Below, in pieces: positions 43,947-55,779 of a stretch of DNA of 64,000 nucleotides. Below the pieces are notes generated by a model. That model worked only from the letters and a program-made list of their open reading frames with translations, ran no database searches and had not been told where the DNA came from. The stretch's first letter is position 1. Each line of letters opens with the position of its first letter. Origin of the DNA: Papaver somniferum (Eukaryota; Streptophyta; Magnoliopsida; Ranunculales; Papaveraceae). The position numbers were made by a program, and so were the translations under genes. The stretch is from the NCBI RefSeq assembly GCF_003573695.1, contig NW_020621936.1:1116001-1180000 (forward strand), given 5' to 3'.

Positions 43947-45634
43947 TGATAGACACATTTTTGTGTCTAATTTGTCTCGATTCTATATATTGATAGTGCT
44001 CATTTTTGTACTTATTATGGTGTTTTATGTGTGTGTAGGTATTTTTGGCCAATAAACATTTTTGGAAAAATCGGCTCGAAAAGTTGCGCGGGGCACCCCA
44101 AAGGACACTTGCTATTCGGACCCCTCAAATGGATAAGGGGAAGGTCAATTTTGAATTTTGGAGGGAAAATAGGCACCAAATTAGGGTTGAAGAATTGAAG
44201 CTGTTCTAGGGAGATTCAATGGCTGAAATCAAATGGGTTTATTCCTAAAGGCTAAACAGGACTGGTAATGGTCTTAGTTTCTCCCAGAATTGGATGGATA
44301 ATCGGCAAGAGATGAATCAAGTTTTATGGTTTTTGGCGGGAAAATTGTTCTTCACGTACAGAATTAGGGTTCGATTATTAAACGTGTTCCAGGGAGATTC
44401 AATCACCAGAATTACTTTGAACGGGCCTGTTTGGGCTAAACAGGGATGGTATATGTCTTCTCATCGATCAGAATTGGCTGGATCATCGAGATGATGCAAA
44501 ACAGGCCCATGGACTTTCATGGGAATTTCAGGTGAGACTAGGGCAAGTTTATGTCGGGTTTCTTCGTTGATTTGGAGTAGTAACAACCTGTTACGACAAA
44601 ACAGGAGGGGTATATACATCAGAATCGAAAAGGGAAGGGTATTGATTGGTTTTCGATAAAACAGAGGAGGTGGAAACATTTTAGGGTCTGTTGATAACTT
44701 GGGAAGATACGTGAACTATTAAGAGAGTATATGGACGTCTAGGATCATCTCCTATATTTACTTAAGAGAGTTTTAATCAAAACAGGGAAGATACCCGTGT
44801 TAGAATCGTAAAAAAGGGAAAGGGAGCAGAAAAGGAAGGAAAAGTCCGTGACTTTCGAGTGAAGATTAAACGAGTTTTAATCGGCCTGTTATGTATAAAT
44901 ATGTTGCGAGGAGGTCACAGAGGGGTGTCGAGAGTTTGGGGAAAGAAACGGAGGTTACAGAGCCGGAGTTGCAGAGGAGTATCAAGGTGCTACATGGAAG
45001 AAGAACACCAACAATAGATCACACTTTATAAAGACAGTCATCTTTCCTTTGTAACAGCAACCCAATTGTAACAGTGGGATTTGTAACAACTATCTCTGTT
45101 ACGAACTCGCTGCACTATATTATTTTTCAATAAAAACACCTTTTGAGCCATATTTCTATCTTTTGGGTGTGTTTTCGACATGAGGATCTAAACTCCAATA
45201 CTGGGACAAAGGAGGAAGCTATTTTTCATGCATGTGGTAATTTTACTTATTTCTTGTATGACTTTTTGCACTTGATTTAATTGTTTTATGATTTTCACTA
45301 ATTAGTTGTGATTTCGTTTGATAACGTATGCTTAGTCTTAATACTTTTGATGCGTTATGCTTGTGATTTACAATTAATCTTTTAAAAATCCACCTTGGCA
45401 AAGAAGAAGAGTCTATAAAAAGTTAACTTTGGAGCTATAAATGTCTAGAATAATTAGTTGAACCACATGAACATGAGAATTGGTGGAATCCGAAGTCCTA
45501 GTATCTCTCGTTATCGTGACAATCTTTTGAATATATTTTCTTTATTTTAGTGTTTTTTTTAGTATTAAGTCTAGAATCGAGTCTTTACAAGTCCGAGTTG
45601 AACGAACTTTTACTACCACTTAAAAACTACATCA
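43947..45634 (+). repeat. LC 3' LTR
   Basis: 1688 bp, TGATAGACAC to AAACTACATCA, very similar to the 5' LTR. TATA-like TTTATAAAG at 45025-45033, AATAAA at 45129-45134. Followed by the TSD CCTTA. Confidence 0.92.
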
Positions 45635-45639
45635 CCTTA

Positions 45640-47777
45640 GCCGTGGCCGGCCCCACACCTTGCAATCCCTAGTTTTATAATTATTATTTTCCTCAATTCA
45701 TGAAACTCCTGGGTTTGAGCAAAATTCATGATTCCTTCATATTTTCTCAAATTTTGCTCGAATCATGAAAATCTAAAAGCCATCATGGTCACACGACCGT
45801 CTAGCCTATCACGACAATATTAAATGTTAAAATGTCCTTATTTTAATATTTACAAAATATTGATCAATTGAGCATACATGCTCATTCCAACAAAAATCAA
45901 GAATTTCAGTCAAGATGAAACTCTTCTGAAAATTCACAATGTTGCTCGAACACACATCAGAAAATGATGAAACTCTAAGTACGGCGACATGGACATCACG
46001 ACAACACGTGCATGCCTTCATGACCGACCAGAGTCATCCCTAGGGATTGCACAAATCCGGTCCCACACGTTTTTATAATTCTGACCTAATTTGCTCAATT
46101 GCTCATATTGTGCCCAAACTCTCTCCAACCAACCTGGGGATTGATCAAACGACCAACAGCTGGTCCCGTGATCACCAAGATCCGGCCCCGTGCCCTCTTG
46201 GTCGGTATCCCATCTTTCATACTTAGGTTTTATCACCTAATGCTTAACCCAACAGTATTTCAATAAATGATGAATTCGGCATTTAATCATCGTTCTTTCA
46301 CCAACTCTCCAACTGAGAACCCTGGTGCATGCTCACTCGAGCACGGGGCACCACATGGACGCCATATCCCATGTGGTCGGTCCTTCTATCACTCATGACC
46401 TATTTCCAACGATTCATCAGTTAACAAATAATTGATCTGAAATTAGGGTTTCGAATAAATGTTCTACGAATCATCATTCGGAGCAAGATTCAAACACTAA
46501 TGAATTTATGATGGATTCAACAACCAACATCTGAATTAATCATATAATTTTTGGTAATCTACCAATATTTTAATATTTTATTGGGTCACGGCACCAATAA
46601 ATATTTCGTCAAATTGAGCAATACTTGCTCAGTTGCTCAAATATTGATCCAACTATCAATATTTAGTAATATTAGTAATTTGTAGAATTGAGCAATACTT
46701 GCTCAGTTGCACGTCAAATTATCAACGTTCAGTATTTTGTCGAATTGAGCAATACTTGCTCAGTTGCACGGCAAAATTATCGATTTGTCGAATTGAGCAA
46801 TACTTGCTCAGTTGCTCGAATATTGATCCAACTATCAATATTCAGTAATTTATCAGTAATTCATCGAATTGAGCAATACTTGCTCAGTTGCACGAATAAT
46901 CCATGTATATTCAGTAACTCATCAATATTCAACAACTCGTCGAATTTACAATATTTGCTCAGACGAGCAACATTAATACTCATGAATCACTGAGCATTCG
47001 TCAATCATGATCGATTCAACAAAACTTAGACTCACTGTCTAATCAGTCAATAACTGACTAATTAAAACAGGCCTGCCTTGCAGACTCCACGATTTGTGAG
47101 ACATCAATCACGTCACAAATGGGGGGATATCACTTAGGGTTTTGGTCTGGCGGTCTACGGCACGTGGATTCATCCACAACGAGAAATGTGCGTAAGTCAT
47201 GCAAACGGTTGAAGAAGTTAGCAAAGTAGTGGGTGCACGATCAGTGAAGTCTCCACACGACATGGAACTGACTTTAACACGATCTCCCACTTTCCCACTC
47301 TTTCACTCAAGAAACCGTCATACTTACAGGGATCAATGTGTTCACAACTCTTACAATATAAATAAGTCTCTGAATCCATGATTGACAACATCATCAGCAA
47401 TCGTCCACATAGAATTTCTGGAGTAACTACTCTCAAGAATTCATCAATCCACCAGAACTTATTCGAAATTATCAGTTCACCAATTATTGCAGAAACCTTC
47501 AATACATCCACAATCCTTGATCATGATTGATCCCACAAAATTCTCAGCTTCCCTCCTACATACCAACCCATCTCCCTCTTTGCGACCGAATTGACTATGG
47601 AACGACCATTGACTTGGTTTAGGCCGGAGTCTTACAGATTGATCTCTCGAATCTAAGCACTCCCTTTGCAGTGCATCTGTGTGAGGTTCAACAGTTTGCT
47701 CAATCGAGGAGTCTCGATAACACGCTCGATTCTTCACTTTCCTAAAAAACCAGCAAATCGTTTTTTCCCCATTTACA
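45640..47777 (+). repeat. GB 3' LTR, second piece
   Basis: Resumes the GC-rich unit after LC (GCCGTGGCCGGCCCCACACC), then matches the 5' LTR: the palindrome series 46617-46890, the conserved GATATCACTTAGGG block near 47127, a G-box CACGTG at 47161-47166, TATAAATA at 47357-47364 and the end CCATTTACA. The 5' LTR has CACATG at the G-box site. Confidence 0.92.
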
Positions 47778-48358
47778 CTTGTATCTTTATAAACTCCTTG
47801 ATGAATGCATTTAGCTTCGGCTTTATGATTGCATCTAAATTAGATGATATATTTTTGCTTTCTTTTGGTCAAGAAATGTCTCTTTCAGAAATTTCATTAG
47901 GATCCCGTTCTTATACCTTTTCCAATTTTATTGACAAAAAGGGGGAGAGTTAATATGTAGTTCACACTACAATTACATATGGTTTTCGGACCATTATGTA
48001 AGGGGGAGTGGTTTCCATGTGAGATAGAGTATTGACTAAGGGGGAGTGATACATATCACCATAGTATTGTTGTTGAAGTTGTGATACAATTGAACTTTGA
48101 CGTTGTGTAATGATACTATGACACTGTATAACAATGATTGAGAACTCTTGTTTTCTCATTGTTATAATTACGGATTTTCAACAACGATGATGCTGAACTT
48201 ACAACCTTTGGGATCATTGAGTACTTGGAAGTGACGAAGATTTCAAGTAATGTTGAAGATTAGGCGTATGGAATATGAGCTACAAAAGTTAATTTATTTA
48301 TTTTTTGTATTCCATATGTACTGATAGTTTTGTCACTAAAATTGACAAAGGGGGAGAT
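47778..48358 (+). other. S2 3' non-coding region, second piece, with four polypurine tracts
   Basis: Continues S2 from 26132. It contains AAAAAGGGGGAGAG (about 47936), TAAGGGGGAGTGG (about 47999), TAAGGGGGAGTGA (about 48038) and finally GACAAAGGGGGAGAT (48344-48358) touching the 3' LTR. A series of such tracts is a known Sirevirus signature. No supported ORF. Confidence 0.8.
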
Positions 48359-50536
48359 TGTTAGAGCATTTCTCGGTCAAACTCGCATGCGTTGCTATCT
48401 CAAGCATGTTTGTCAATGTTAGTGATCAAAACTATAAGTCTTGATTTCTAGTCTACTATAGCTAAGGTCTCGGACTAGGATAGAAAGTGTAGTTGATCTC
48501 AAGAAGTCCATGGAAATCATCATACAAGACGAAGGACTACTCAAGGAACCGGTGGATCTTCATCGACTAAAAGATATGTGGAGACTTAAAATTATCTATC
48601 ACTCAAAAGTCTATTTATCTCCTATCTTGAGACAAAATTCGTTTTGCTATATAGACTTAGATTATACACATTTGCTATTTCGAGTCGAGTTTATCTCGCC
48701 TATCTATTTCTCGAAATATGTGTTGGTAAGCTTTCGCTTTAACCGAGTTCATCTTTACATAGTGACGAAAGTCATGACAAGTTTCAATCAATTTGAAAAT
48801 TGCTTACTTTGACGAAAAATAGTTTGTGAATAACAACTATAGAATATCAACGTCCTCTAAGAATGTTTCAATGATTGAAATGAGAGTTTAGATTATGTAA
48901 CCATTGGAGGATATAAGCATTGTTGTGGAAACACATATATGTATAAGTCCTTATTCCTTGAACCGAAGTTTGCGGACTTTGTTGATCAAGAGAACCGTGG
49001 CTATATAGTTCATGAACTGATTCGAGTGAATCAAATCGTTTTTGCTTCGATTGTGTCTTGTGCAGTTACATAAGATTTCCTTGCAATTGAACAACTCTCT
49101 AACTAGTTCATTTGAGTCACTTGAACTAGTTATGGTGAAGAAGAATATGGTTGATATGAAAGTGATCATATGGCTAACCATTTGGTTGACTATTTTTGAA
49201 CCAAAAATGTACAAGTTTGGGTACGGTTACACAAGCCTAGAAACGTGCATTTCATTTGTGTGTAACAAGCTAGTTTTCGATCTAACGGTTGAAAGATATT
49301 AGCTTGAATCTAATCAGGTTTTCATCTAACGGTGAATATTAAATGCTTTTTTACCAAGCTAACATTGATTGCAAACCCTGATTTGAAAGACTATATAAGG
49401 GAGAACTCTAGCAACTGGGAAACTTAATCCCCACACCTTCTGTGTGATACTAGTTGTGCTAAGCTAGAATCGATTCTCATTTAACCTTTGGTTTCTTCTT
49501 CTAAACCAGGTTAACGACTTAAAGACTTCATTGGGATTGTGAAGCCAGACCGATACTACTTTCTCGTAGTTGTGTGATCTGATCTTGTTGTTTCTATCGT
49601 ATGAGTACAATTGTAATAATTGGCTTGAGATTTATATCTCCGATAGGCAAGATATAAAAGTAATCACAAACACTTCGTCTCGTCGTTTTTGATTCCACAA
49701 TATCTTTTTTCGCTGAGTCGATTAGGATTATTGTGAGGTGATTGATAATACTAGGATGTTCTTTGGGAATATAAGTCTTTTTTATCAATTGGTTCCTGTT
49801 CACGTTGATTTATCAAAAGACGGAAAAAAACTCGTAGGTTTATTCATGGGAGACGGATTTATCTATTACCGTATACTTTTCTGTGTGATACAAATTTGTT
49901 TATTTAATTCTTCGACTTTGGGTCGTAGCAACTCTTAGTTGTGGGTGAGATCAGCTAAGGGAATCAAGTATGTAGCGTCCTGCTAGGATCAGAGACGTAG
50001 GAGCATAACTGTACCTTGGATCAATGTGAGATTGATTGGGGTTCAACTACAGTCCAGACCGAAGTTAATTTGGAGTAGGCTAGTGTTTGTAGCGTCTTAA
50101 TACAGTGTGTGTTCAATCTGGACTAGGTCCCGGGGTTTTTCTGCATTTGCGGTTTCCTCGTTAACAAAGTTCTGGTGTCTGTGTTGTTGTTTTTTCCGCA
50201 TTATATTTTGTTATATAATTGAAATATCACAGGTTGTGTGTTGTTCAATCACTTAGAATATCCGACCTTTTGGTTGTTGATTTAAATTGATTGACACTTG
50301 GATATTGGTCTTTGGTACCATCAAAGTTATCTCTCTAGTATTTGATAAAGACTCACAAATTTCTATTTACTTGAGTATATATCAAATCGAGAGATAGAGA
50401 TATAAACTCTTTGATATACTTTTTCTCTAGATTGAGTCTGACTGTCTAGTTGATTCTCTAGAAAGTATATTGGAGTTTTTCCATACAGATTGTTAAGCAA
50501 AATATTGGGTGTGGTTGTTGTACCCCCACTTTTTCA
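48359..50536 (+). repeat. S2 3' LTR
   Basis: 2178 bp. It lacks the 171-bp segment seen at 5425-5595 of the 5' LTR; the break lies at an AACCG present once here and twice there, which suggests a deletion between short repeats. TATATAAG at about 49392. Ends CCCCACTTTTTCA before the TSD CTTTT. Confidence 0.93.
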
Positions 50537-50541
50537 CTTTT

Positions 50542-50588
50542 GACACGGATGATTCTCTTTTTTGATGTCTCAACAGTTTCTAAAAACG
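50542..50588 (-). pseudogene. gag: S1 gag fragment on the far side of S2
   Basis: The minus strand reads HQKRESSVS in the same frame as the knuckle fragment at 4784, confirming that S2 inserted into S1 gag. On its upstream side it runs directly into a truncated LTR, so the S1 PBS, leader and gag N-terminus have been deleted. Confidence 0.7.
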
Positions 50589-51443
50589 TGTTGCACATGT
50601 CCATAGGATCGGTTCCCCTTTCTGCTACAAACTTGTTGCACCTCATACAAGGATCGATTCCCCTTTGTGATGTGTTGCACCTCTTCATAGGATCGGTTCC
50701 CCTTTACCCAGATTCGGTCAAACAAATCACAAACTCAATCATACCATCTCAGGTGATTACTTATGATCAGTTTCGCTAATAAAAGTCATACCAATACATA
50801 AGTCAGGCCTTTGTGAAGAGTTTTACCAAGAACACAAACAAGTCGTGAGCGGTTATACTAAATCACACATATTGGATGTTCACAAGATATGCAATGAATA
50901 ACAATCCCAATAACGCCTGACGATTTCCTTTTCTATTCATAAACAAGTTTATGAACTTACTTCCTTAAAACACATGTAAAACATTGTTTCCTAGGATGAA
51001 ATACTCACCTCATATCCATACATAATCACAATAGCATTTAAACGATTATGTTGATGTCTTATCTACAAAGTTTAATGGTTAAGCAATAAACTTCATATTG
51101 TATTCCTTAATACTATGTCTATCTAGATTGTTCATGCTTCACAGTTTTGTTTTCAATATGCACGACTTGAAAGATACGTTAGGGAATGAAACAGTACAAG
51201 TCAAATATCACTAACCTGAAGTGGAAGGATGATGTTGTCGTTGTAGCTTCTTACTTCTTCACTTCTTCAAGTCTTAGCAATACTTGTAATGTCTCATATC
51301 CTAATACTTTCAAGCTAACCTATACGAAGTTGACTCTAGTACATAATCAAGCGACTCTTAAAATGAGTTTTGATTCACTAAAATATGACAAGCAAACTTT
51401 ACATACCAACGCTTGGTGGGTTCAATCGATCTATGCTCTAACA
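50588..51443 (-). repeat. S1 5' LTR, truncated at its 3' end
   Basis: Minus-strand LTR starting TGTTAGAGCATAG at 51443 and alignable to 680-1560. It ends abruptly at 50588 against gag sequence. The element outside it begins AAGGA (51444-51448), a possible TSD whose partner is outside the window. Confidence 0.8.
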
Positions 51444-51858
51444 AAGGATTTTTACGAGATACCTTAATCGAAGTTTTATTTTTATCTTCCGATTTCGATT
51501 AACAAGTGTTGGTATACGATCGAAAACTGAAATCTATCAAAACCTAGGGTTTATGATCAACAACTCTTGAATGGTTTGATATCAGAAGAGAAAACCTTAG
51601 AATAGACAAGAGGTGAAAAACCTAGATTACAAGTTGTATAATCAATCACGAAGATTAAACCCAACTTGGCTTTGTGATCCCCAATACAAAAACTTTTATC
51701 TCACTCTTGTTCACGAAGAACATAAGACATGAAAAACAACCTTATGAGCTTACACCAGTTTTCCAAAGGGGATGAAAAACGTGTAGCACTCACGAACCCT
51801 TTATTTATAGTGAAAGGTAGCTTGAAATCTAAACAAAGCTATTTTCCTTTTTCAAGAC
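51444..51858. other. Unassigned block
   Basis: 415 bp without an internal match elsewhere in the window. The minus strand has CTATAAATAAAGGG at about 51798-51811, followed by leader-like sequence. It could be an old LTR or promoter fragment, or the only host sequence here. No supported ORF. Confidence 0.35.
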
Positions 51859-52505
51859 TCTCCTAGCCGGCCGGCCATGCCCTAGCGTGGCCGGTCCCAC
51901 ATCTTATGATCTCTTATTTTTTTATTATTATTTTCTTCCATGAAACTCCTCCGTTTGAGAAAAACCATGGTTTTCCAAATTTTCTCAAATATTGCTCAAA
52001 TGGTCAAAAGCCAAAAAGTCAAATGGTCATGACCGACTAGGCTTCTCACGTAAGCATTAATATTATTATTTTAATATTCTTAAATATTGGTCGCACGAGC
52101 AAAGTTTTACTTACTCATTCGAGCAAAATTGAGAGTTTCAGTCAAAGATCAAACTCTTCTGAAAATCCAAAATATTGCTCGAACGCGCACCAGAAAATAC
52201 CAAAATTCTCAGAATTGAGACACGGACACTATGGTGACACGAGCATGCCACCTTGACCGACCAAGGTTGGCCCTTAGGCTTGCAAGGATCCGGTCCCACA
52301 TACTTTAACAACTTTGACCTAATTACTCTTTATTGGGTTCAAACTCTTTCCAACCAACTTGGAACTTGTTCAATCGATCATCAGTTGGTTCAGCGACCAC
52401 CAAGGGCCGGTTTCATAAACCTTGGTCAGTCCCTCATCTCTCCATAATTAGGTTTTATTGCTTAATGCTCAGACGAGCACTATTTCAATAAATGATTAAA
52501 CCAGC
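51859..52505 (+). repeat. Gypsy LTR fragment, plus strand
   Basis: Matches the middle of GA/GB LTRs, from the GC-rich unit (TAGCCGGCCGGCCATGCCCT) to ATGATTAAACCAGC. There the minus-strand LTR begins; in GA the same sequence continues CCAGCATTTGATC. Its left end at about 51859 is a broken junction. Confidence 0.8.
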
Positions 52506-53509
52506 TGTGAGTGGGGAAAAACGATTTGCTGGTTTTTATGGAATTGAAGATTCGACAGTGTGGAGACTCCTTGAACCGAGCGAAATGTTGAGCCTCACAC
52601 AGATGCACTACAAGAAGGGAGTGCTTTAAGTTCGAGAGATCAATCTGTAAGACCCCGGCCTAAACCAAGAACAATGGTCGTTCCAAAGTCAATTCGGTCA
52701 CAAGAGAGGATGGGTTGATCTGTAGGAGGGAAACTGAGAAATGCGTGAGATCAATGGTGATCTGAGATTGTAGGTGTGTTGTGAATTCAGCGTGAAAATG
52801 CTCTGAATGATTGAATTTTGCTCAATTGAGAGTAATTTCTGTGAGTTCGTGTAGACGACAGATTGTCTGTATGAACTTTGATGAGAAATTGCTCGTTTTA
52901 GCGAAATGTTGTTCGAATGTTCGAAAACTGTTGTTCTTTCAATCAGGATCCAGAGATATTTTATAATGCCGGAGTTGAAAACACCATGATCCCATGAAGT
53001 GTGACAGTTGCTGGAATCAGAGAATGTGAAATGGGGAAATCGTGTTAAAACCAATTACTCATCGTGCGGAAACTTGGTTAAATTTCCACCCACTACTTTA
53101 CTGATTCTTCCAACTGATTGCACGACTTGCTCACATTCTCATAGTGGGTGAACACGCGTGTCGTAGACCGCCAGACCAAAACCCTAGTTAATATCCCCCC
53201 ATGTGACACGATTGAAATCTCGTGATTGTGGAGTCAGTTGATGACTTTATGGGACGATGAGTCCATGTAGCGCTGAGTCGAACATGATTAGCAAATGTTC
53301 TGAAACTCATGAGTTTAACGTATCTGCTGGGAAAAGGTATCATTATAACCTAAGACGAGCAAACTGTGTTGCTAGATTTTTGAATATTGATAGTTGAACC
53401 AATATTCTTTGATTTGAGCAAATATTACTAGTCTGAGCGAATATTTCTAATTGAGTAAATATTGCCGGTTCGAGCGAATATTGCTAGTTCGAGCAAATAT
53501 TGCTAGTTT

Positions 53510-54118
53510 TGTAGGATCAGAATCTCGCACAGAAGAATATGCTTGCGAAATTTTTAACAACACATCGCGAACACATCGCAGGATGATTTCAGAAACGACA
53601 TAACAGATGACATCAACTTAAACATGAGAAAATTTTGATGATCTTGCGAAAATTAGGAATGTTGCGAATGTTACATTTGTAAGCTAGCGAAAATACCGCA
53701 ACCCAGATCCGAAATTAGTGGAAATGTTAGCTGTACATTAGCTGTCATCCACTATATAAATAGCTATATAAAGAGAAAGGCAAGAGATAGAAGGGAGATA
53801 GATAATCAGAAAGAGAGACACACTTTAGGAGAGGATACATTCTATAGAGAGAAGGTATAATTAGTTGTATTATTATTATGTCCTTCTTCTTCCTCTTTCA
53901 AGAACCTAGAGCTCCCAATACTCATTAATGGAGTCTCCATGTAATCAAGATGTAATTAAAAATAATCATAGTAAAACCTAACCCCGGGATGTAGATCAAA
54001 TTGATCGAACCACGTAAACCTTGTATCTCTTTACAATTTTAGCATTCTTATCATCATTTTTATGTTTAGATCTACAAATTATTACAAGGGGTGTGTTGTA
54101 GGATTTCCTGCAACTACA
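53510..54118 (+). repeat. LD 5' LTR
   Basis: 609 bp. TATA candidates TATATAAA at 53753-53760 and CTATATAAAG just after. A C/T-rich leader follows. Nearly identical to 57891-58502. Confidence 0.92.
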
Positions 54119-54121
54119 TTT

Positions 54122-54138
54122 TGGCGCTAGAAACAGGG
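54122..54138 (+). other. LD primer binding site
   Basis: TGGCGCTAGAAACAGGG three bases after the LTR, of the TGGCGC type used by plant gypsy elements. Confidence 0.65.
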
Positions 54139-54459
54139 AGGAGTAAAGGATTTATCCTTCATGTAACTTGTTGGATCAAGAAATTTTCATGAAGATTAGC
54201 TACTGTTCATATTTTTCTATATCTACAAAGCTTAGATTCAAAAATGGAAATTTTATGGAAGAAATCACACTTTCAGGGAGTAAACATCATCAACAATTCA
54301 AAGACGTGAAAAGAGGGAGAGAAAAAATTAGTTGTTGTGGTGAAATTTAAGGAAAAAATGGAAGTTTCAGTGGAAGATTTTCATGTTCAAGAGAAGAAAC
54401 AAGGGAAAGACGAAGATAAGATAAGAGGCAGGCGCTGTAATTTCTGTCACAAACAGAAA

Positions 54460-55135
54460 TTCGCACAGATGGTTCAAGGCTGAGCGAACAACAAATAGGT
54501 CACGGGTTCGAATTCGCAGAGACACATATTTTTCATTTTCTTCTCATTTGCATGGGAGAATAAAAGAATACGGAAAAAAGTTATGCGCTAATTTCGCAGA
54601 GAGGTTCTTGCACAATTGGTCCAGAGAGCAGTATGTGTGTTCGTGGTCGCAAGTTTGACTTCGCCTGCCAACATAGTTTTCTTCTTTTTTACAGATAGCG
54701 AAAAAATGAATAATTTCGCAATATTGTTTCATTATTTCGCAAACAAGAGACAGCACAATTGGTCATCTGCGAAGTTAATGAGTTCATGGTCGTGTGATCA
54801 AGTCCCAACACCTGCGTATTTTTTCGCACATATGTTTCTTTGATTATTTCGCACAGAAGAGAGTTGATGATAATTTCGCAGAGATATTTCACAAAGAAGA
54901 AGCTTGCACAGTTGGTCAGGAGGCATGAATGCAAGCAGCAGGTCGCGGGATCAATTCTTGCTTCTCGCATGTTTATTTTTGTTACGCGAAATTTATACAG
55001 AATTGCCTCTCACACAGTTGGAATTTGATTACTTCACAAGAACTTTGATTATTTCGCAAGAGAGGGTTAACATAGTTGGTATGGTGCGAGAATATGCAAG
55101 TAGCAGGTCGCGAGTTAAATTCTTGCCTTTCGCAT
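54460..55135 (+). repeat. Five tRNA-like modules in tandem, LD interior
   Basis: About every 145-165 bp (starts near 54463, 54609, 54753, 54905 and 55069) comes an A-box-like GCACAGTTGG and, 25-35 bases on, AGGTCGCGGG leading to a B-box-like element. Module 1 has GGTTCGAATTC, almost the pol III B-box consensus. Modules 4 and 5 form a T-arm: GCGGG/CTTGC with loop ATCAATT, and GCGAG/CTTGC with loop TTAAATT, both 7-base loops. No complete acceptor stem or clear anticodon arm is seen, so these are tRNA-derived repeats, not tRNA genes. Separators carry ATTTCGCAGAGA. Confidence 0.55.
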
Positions 55136-55259
55136 CTGTTTTTGCTAAGCGACACTTATACTTCATGCAACGTATTTTTCGCGCGAGATTGACAACAACA
55201 ACGAATCACATAAAAGCTAAGTACCACTTTCCTTGAACATTTACTTTTACAGAAAATAA

Positions 55260-55600
55260 ATAAAAAATTGATTTGATTTACAAAAAGCGATTCAATCGCA
55301 CGATTACAAAGATTTCAAGATCTCAAAGATTATAAAGATTACTAAGATTTCAAGATTACAAAGACTTCAAAATTACAAAGATTGCGAGATTTCAAAATTA
55401 CATAAAACTGAGAAAATTAAATTTATATGTTTCTCTAGAATATTTCTTTTGCAGAGAATAAAAAGATTTTTGATTTGATTTACAAAATGCGAAACAATAG
55501 CAGAATTACAAAGATTTCACAATTACAAAGATTTCAGAATTATAATGTATAAAAATTTCTCTTGAATATTTACTTTGCTTCAAATGATATGATATTATGA
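55260..55600. repeat. Short AT-rich repeats in LD
   Basis: Repeated ACAAAGATTTCAAGATT units (55300-55400 and 55500-55550) and two copies of a TTTGATTTGATTTACAAAA segment about 220 bp apart. Non-coding. Confidence 0.6.
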
Positions 55601-55779
55601 GAATGAAAGAGTGGATGAAAGAAATGACAGAAATGAAAGAATGAATGAAAGAATGAAAGAACAAAGAAACGCGAAAATTTCGCAAGAGACAATATAAGAT
55701 CCATAAAAATCTAAGATTAGAATGGGGCGAACCTTTATGGCGTACACCCTAGTTCGCGAATAAAATTTCACAAGAGGCA

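Larger units (their letters stand above)
38767..45634 (+). mobile_element. LC: LARD-type LTR element encoding one orphan protein
   Basis: LTRs 38767-40480 and 43947-45634 (TGATAGACAC to AAACTACATCA), TSD CCTTA at 38762-38766 and 45635-45639. 6.9 kb, no protease, RT, RNase H or integrase. It has a PBS, a leader with a probable intron, a broken orphan ORF and repeated polypurine tracts. The LTR pair differ at few positions, so it is a recent insertion in this stack. Confidence 0.93.
26133..47777 (+). mobile_element. GB: Ogre/Tat-like gypsy element without RT, interrupted by LC
   Basis: LTRs 26133-30105 and 36755-47777 (the latter split by LC), ends TGTTGATGG and CCATTTACA (5' LTR CCATCTACA), TSD CTTGT at 26128-26132 and 47778-47782. 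Same design as GA: PBS of the same type, gag-protease, almost no pol, decayed antisense PMD region. Internal sequence is chimeric, with two protease modules. Non-autonomous. Confidence 0.92.
4785..50536 (+). mobile_element. S2: Sirevirus-type Ty1/copia retrotransposon, interrupted by GA and GB
   Basis: Full-length element bounded by LTRs 4785-7134 and 48359-50536 (TGTTAGAGC to CTTTTTCA), with a perfect 5-bp TSD, CTTTT, at 4780-4784 and 50537-50541. Domain order is gag knuckle, protease, integrase, reverse transcriptase, RNase H (copia order). The initiator-Met PBS and several polypurine tracts before the 3' LTR indicate the Sirevirus group. GA (8739-23792) splits integrase and GB (26133-47777) splits the 3' non-coding part. 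Without these, S2 is about 9 kb. Coding lesions make it non-functional. Confidence 0.93.

Noticed and set aside
54460..55135. Functional tRNA genes
   Set aside because: A and B box-like sites occur, but no complete acceptor stem or anticodon arm can be drawn, and the modules are degenerate tandem repeats.
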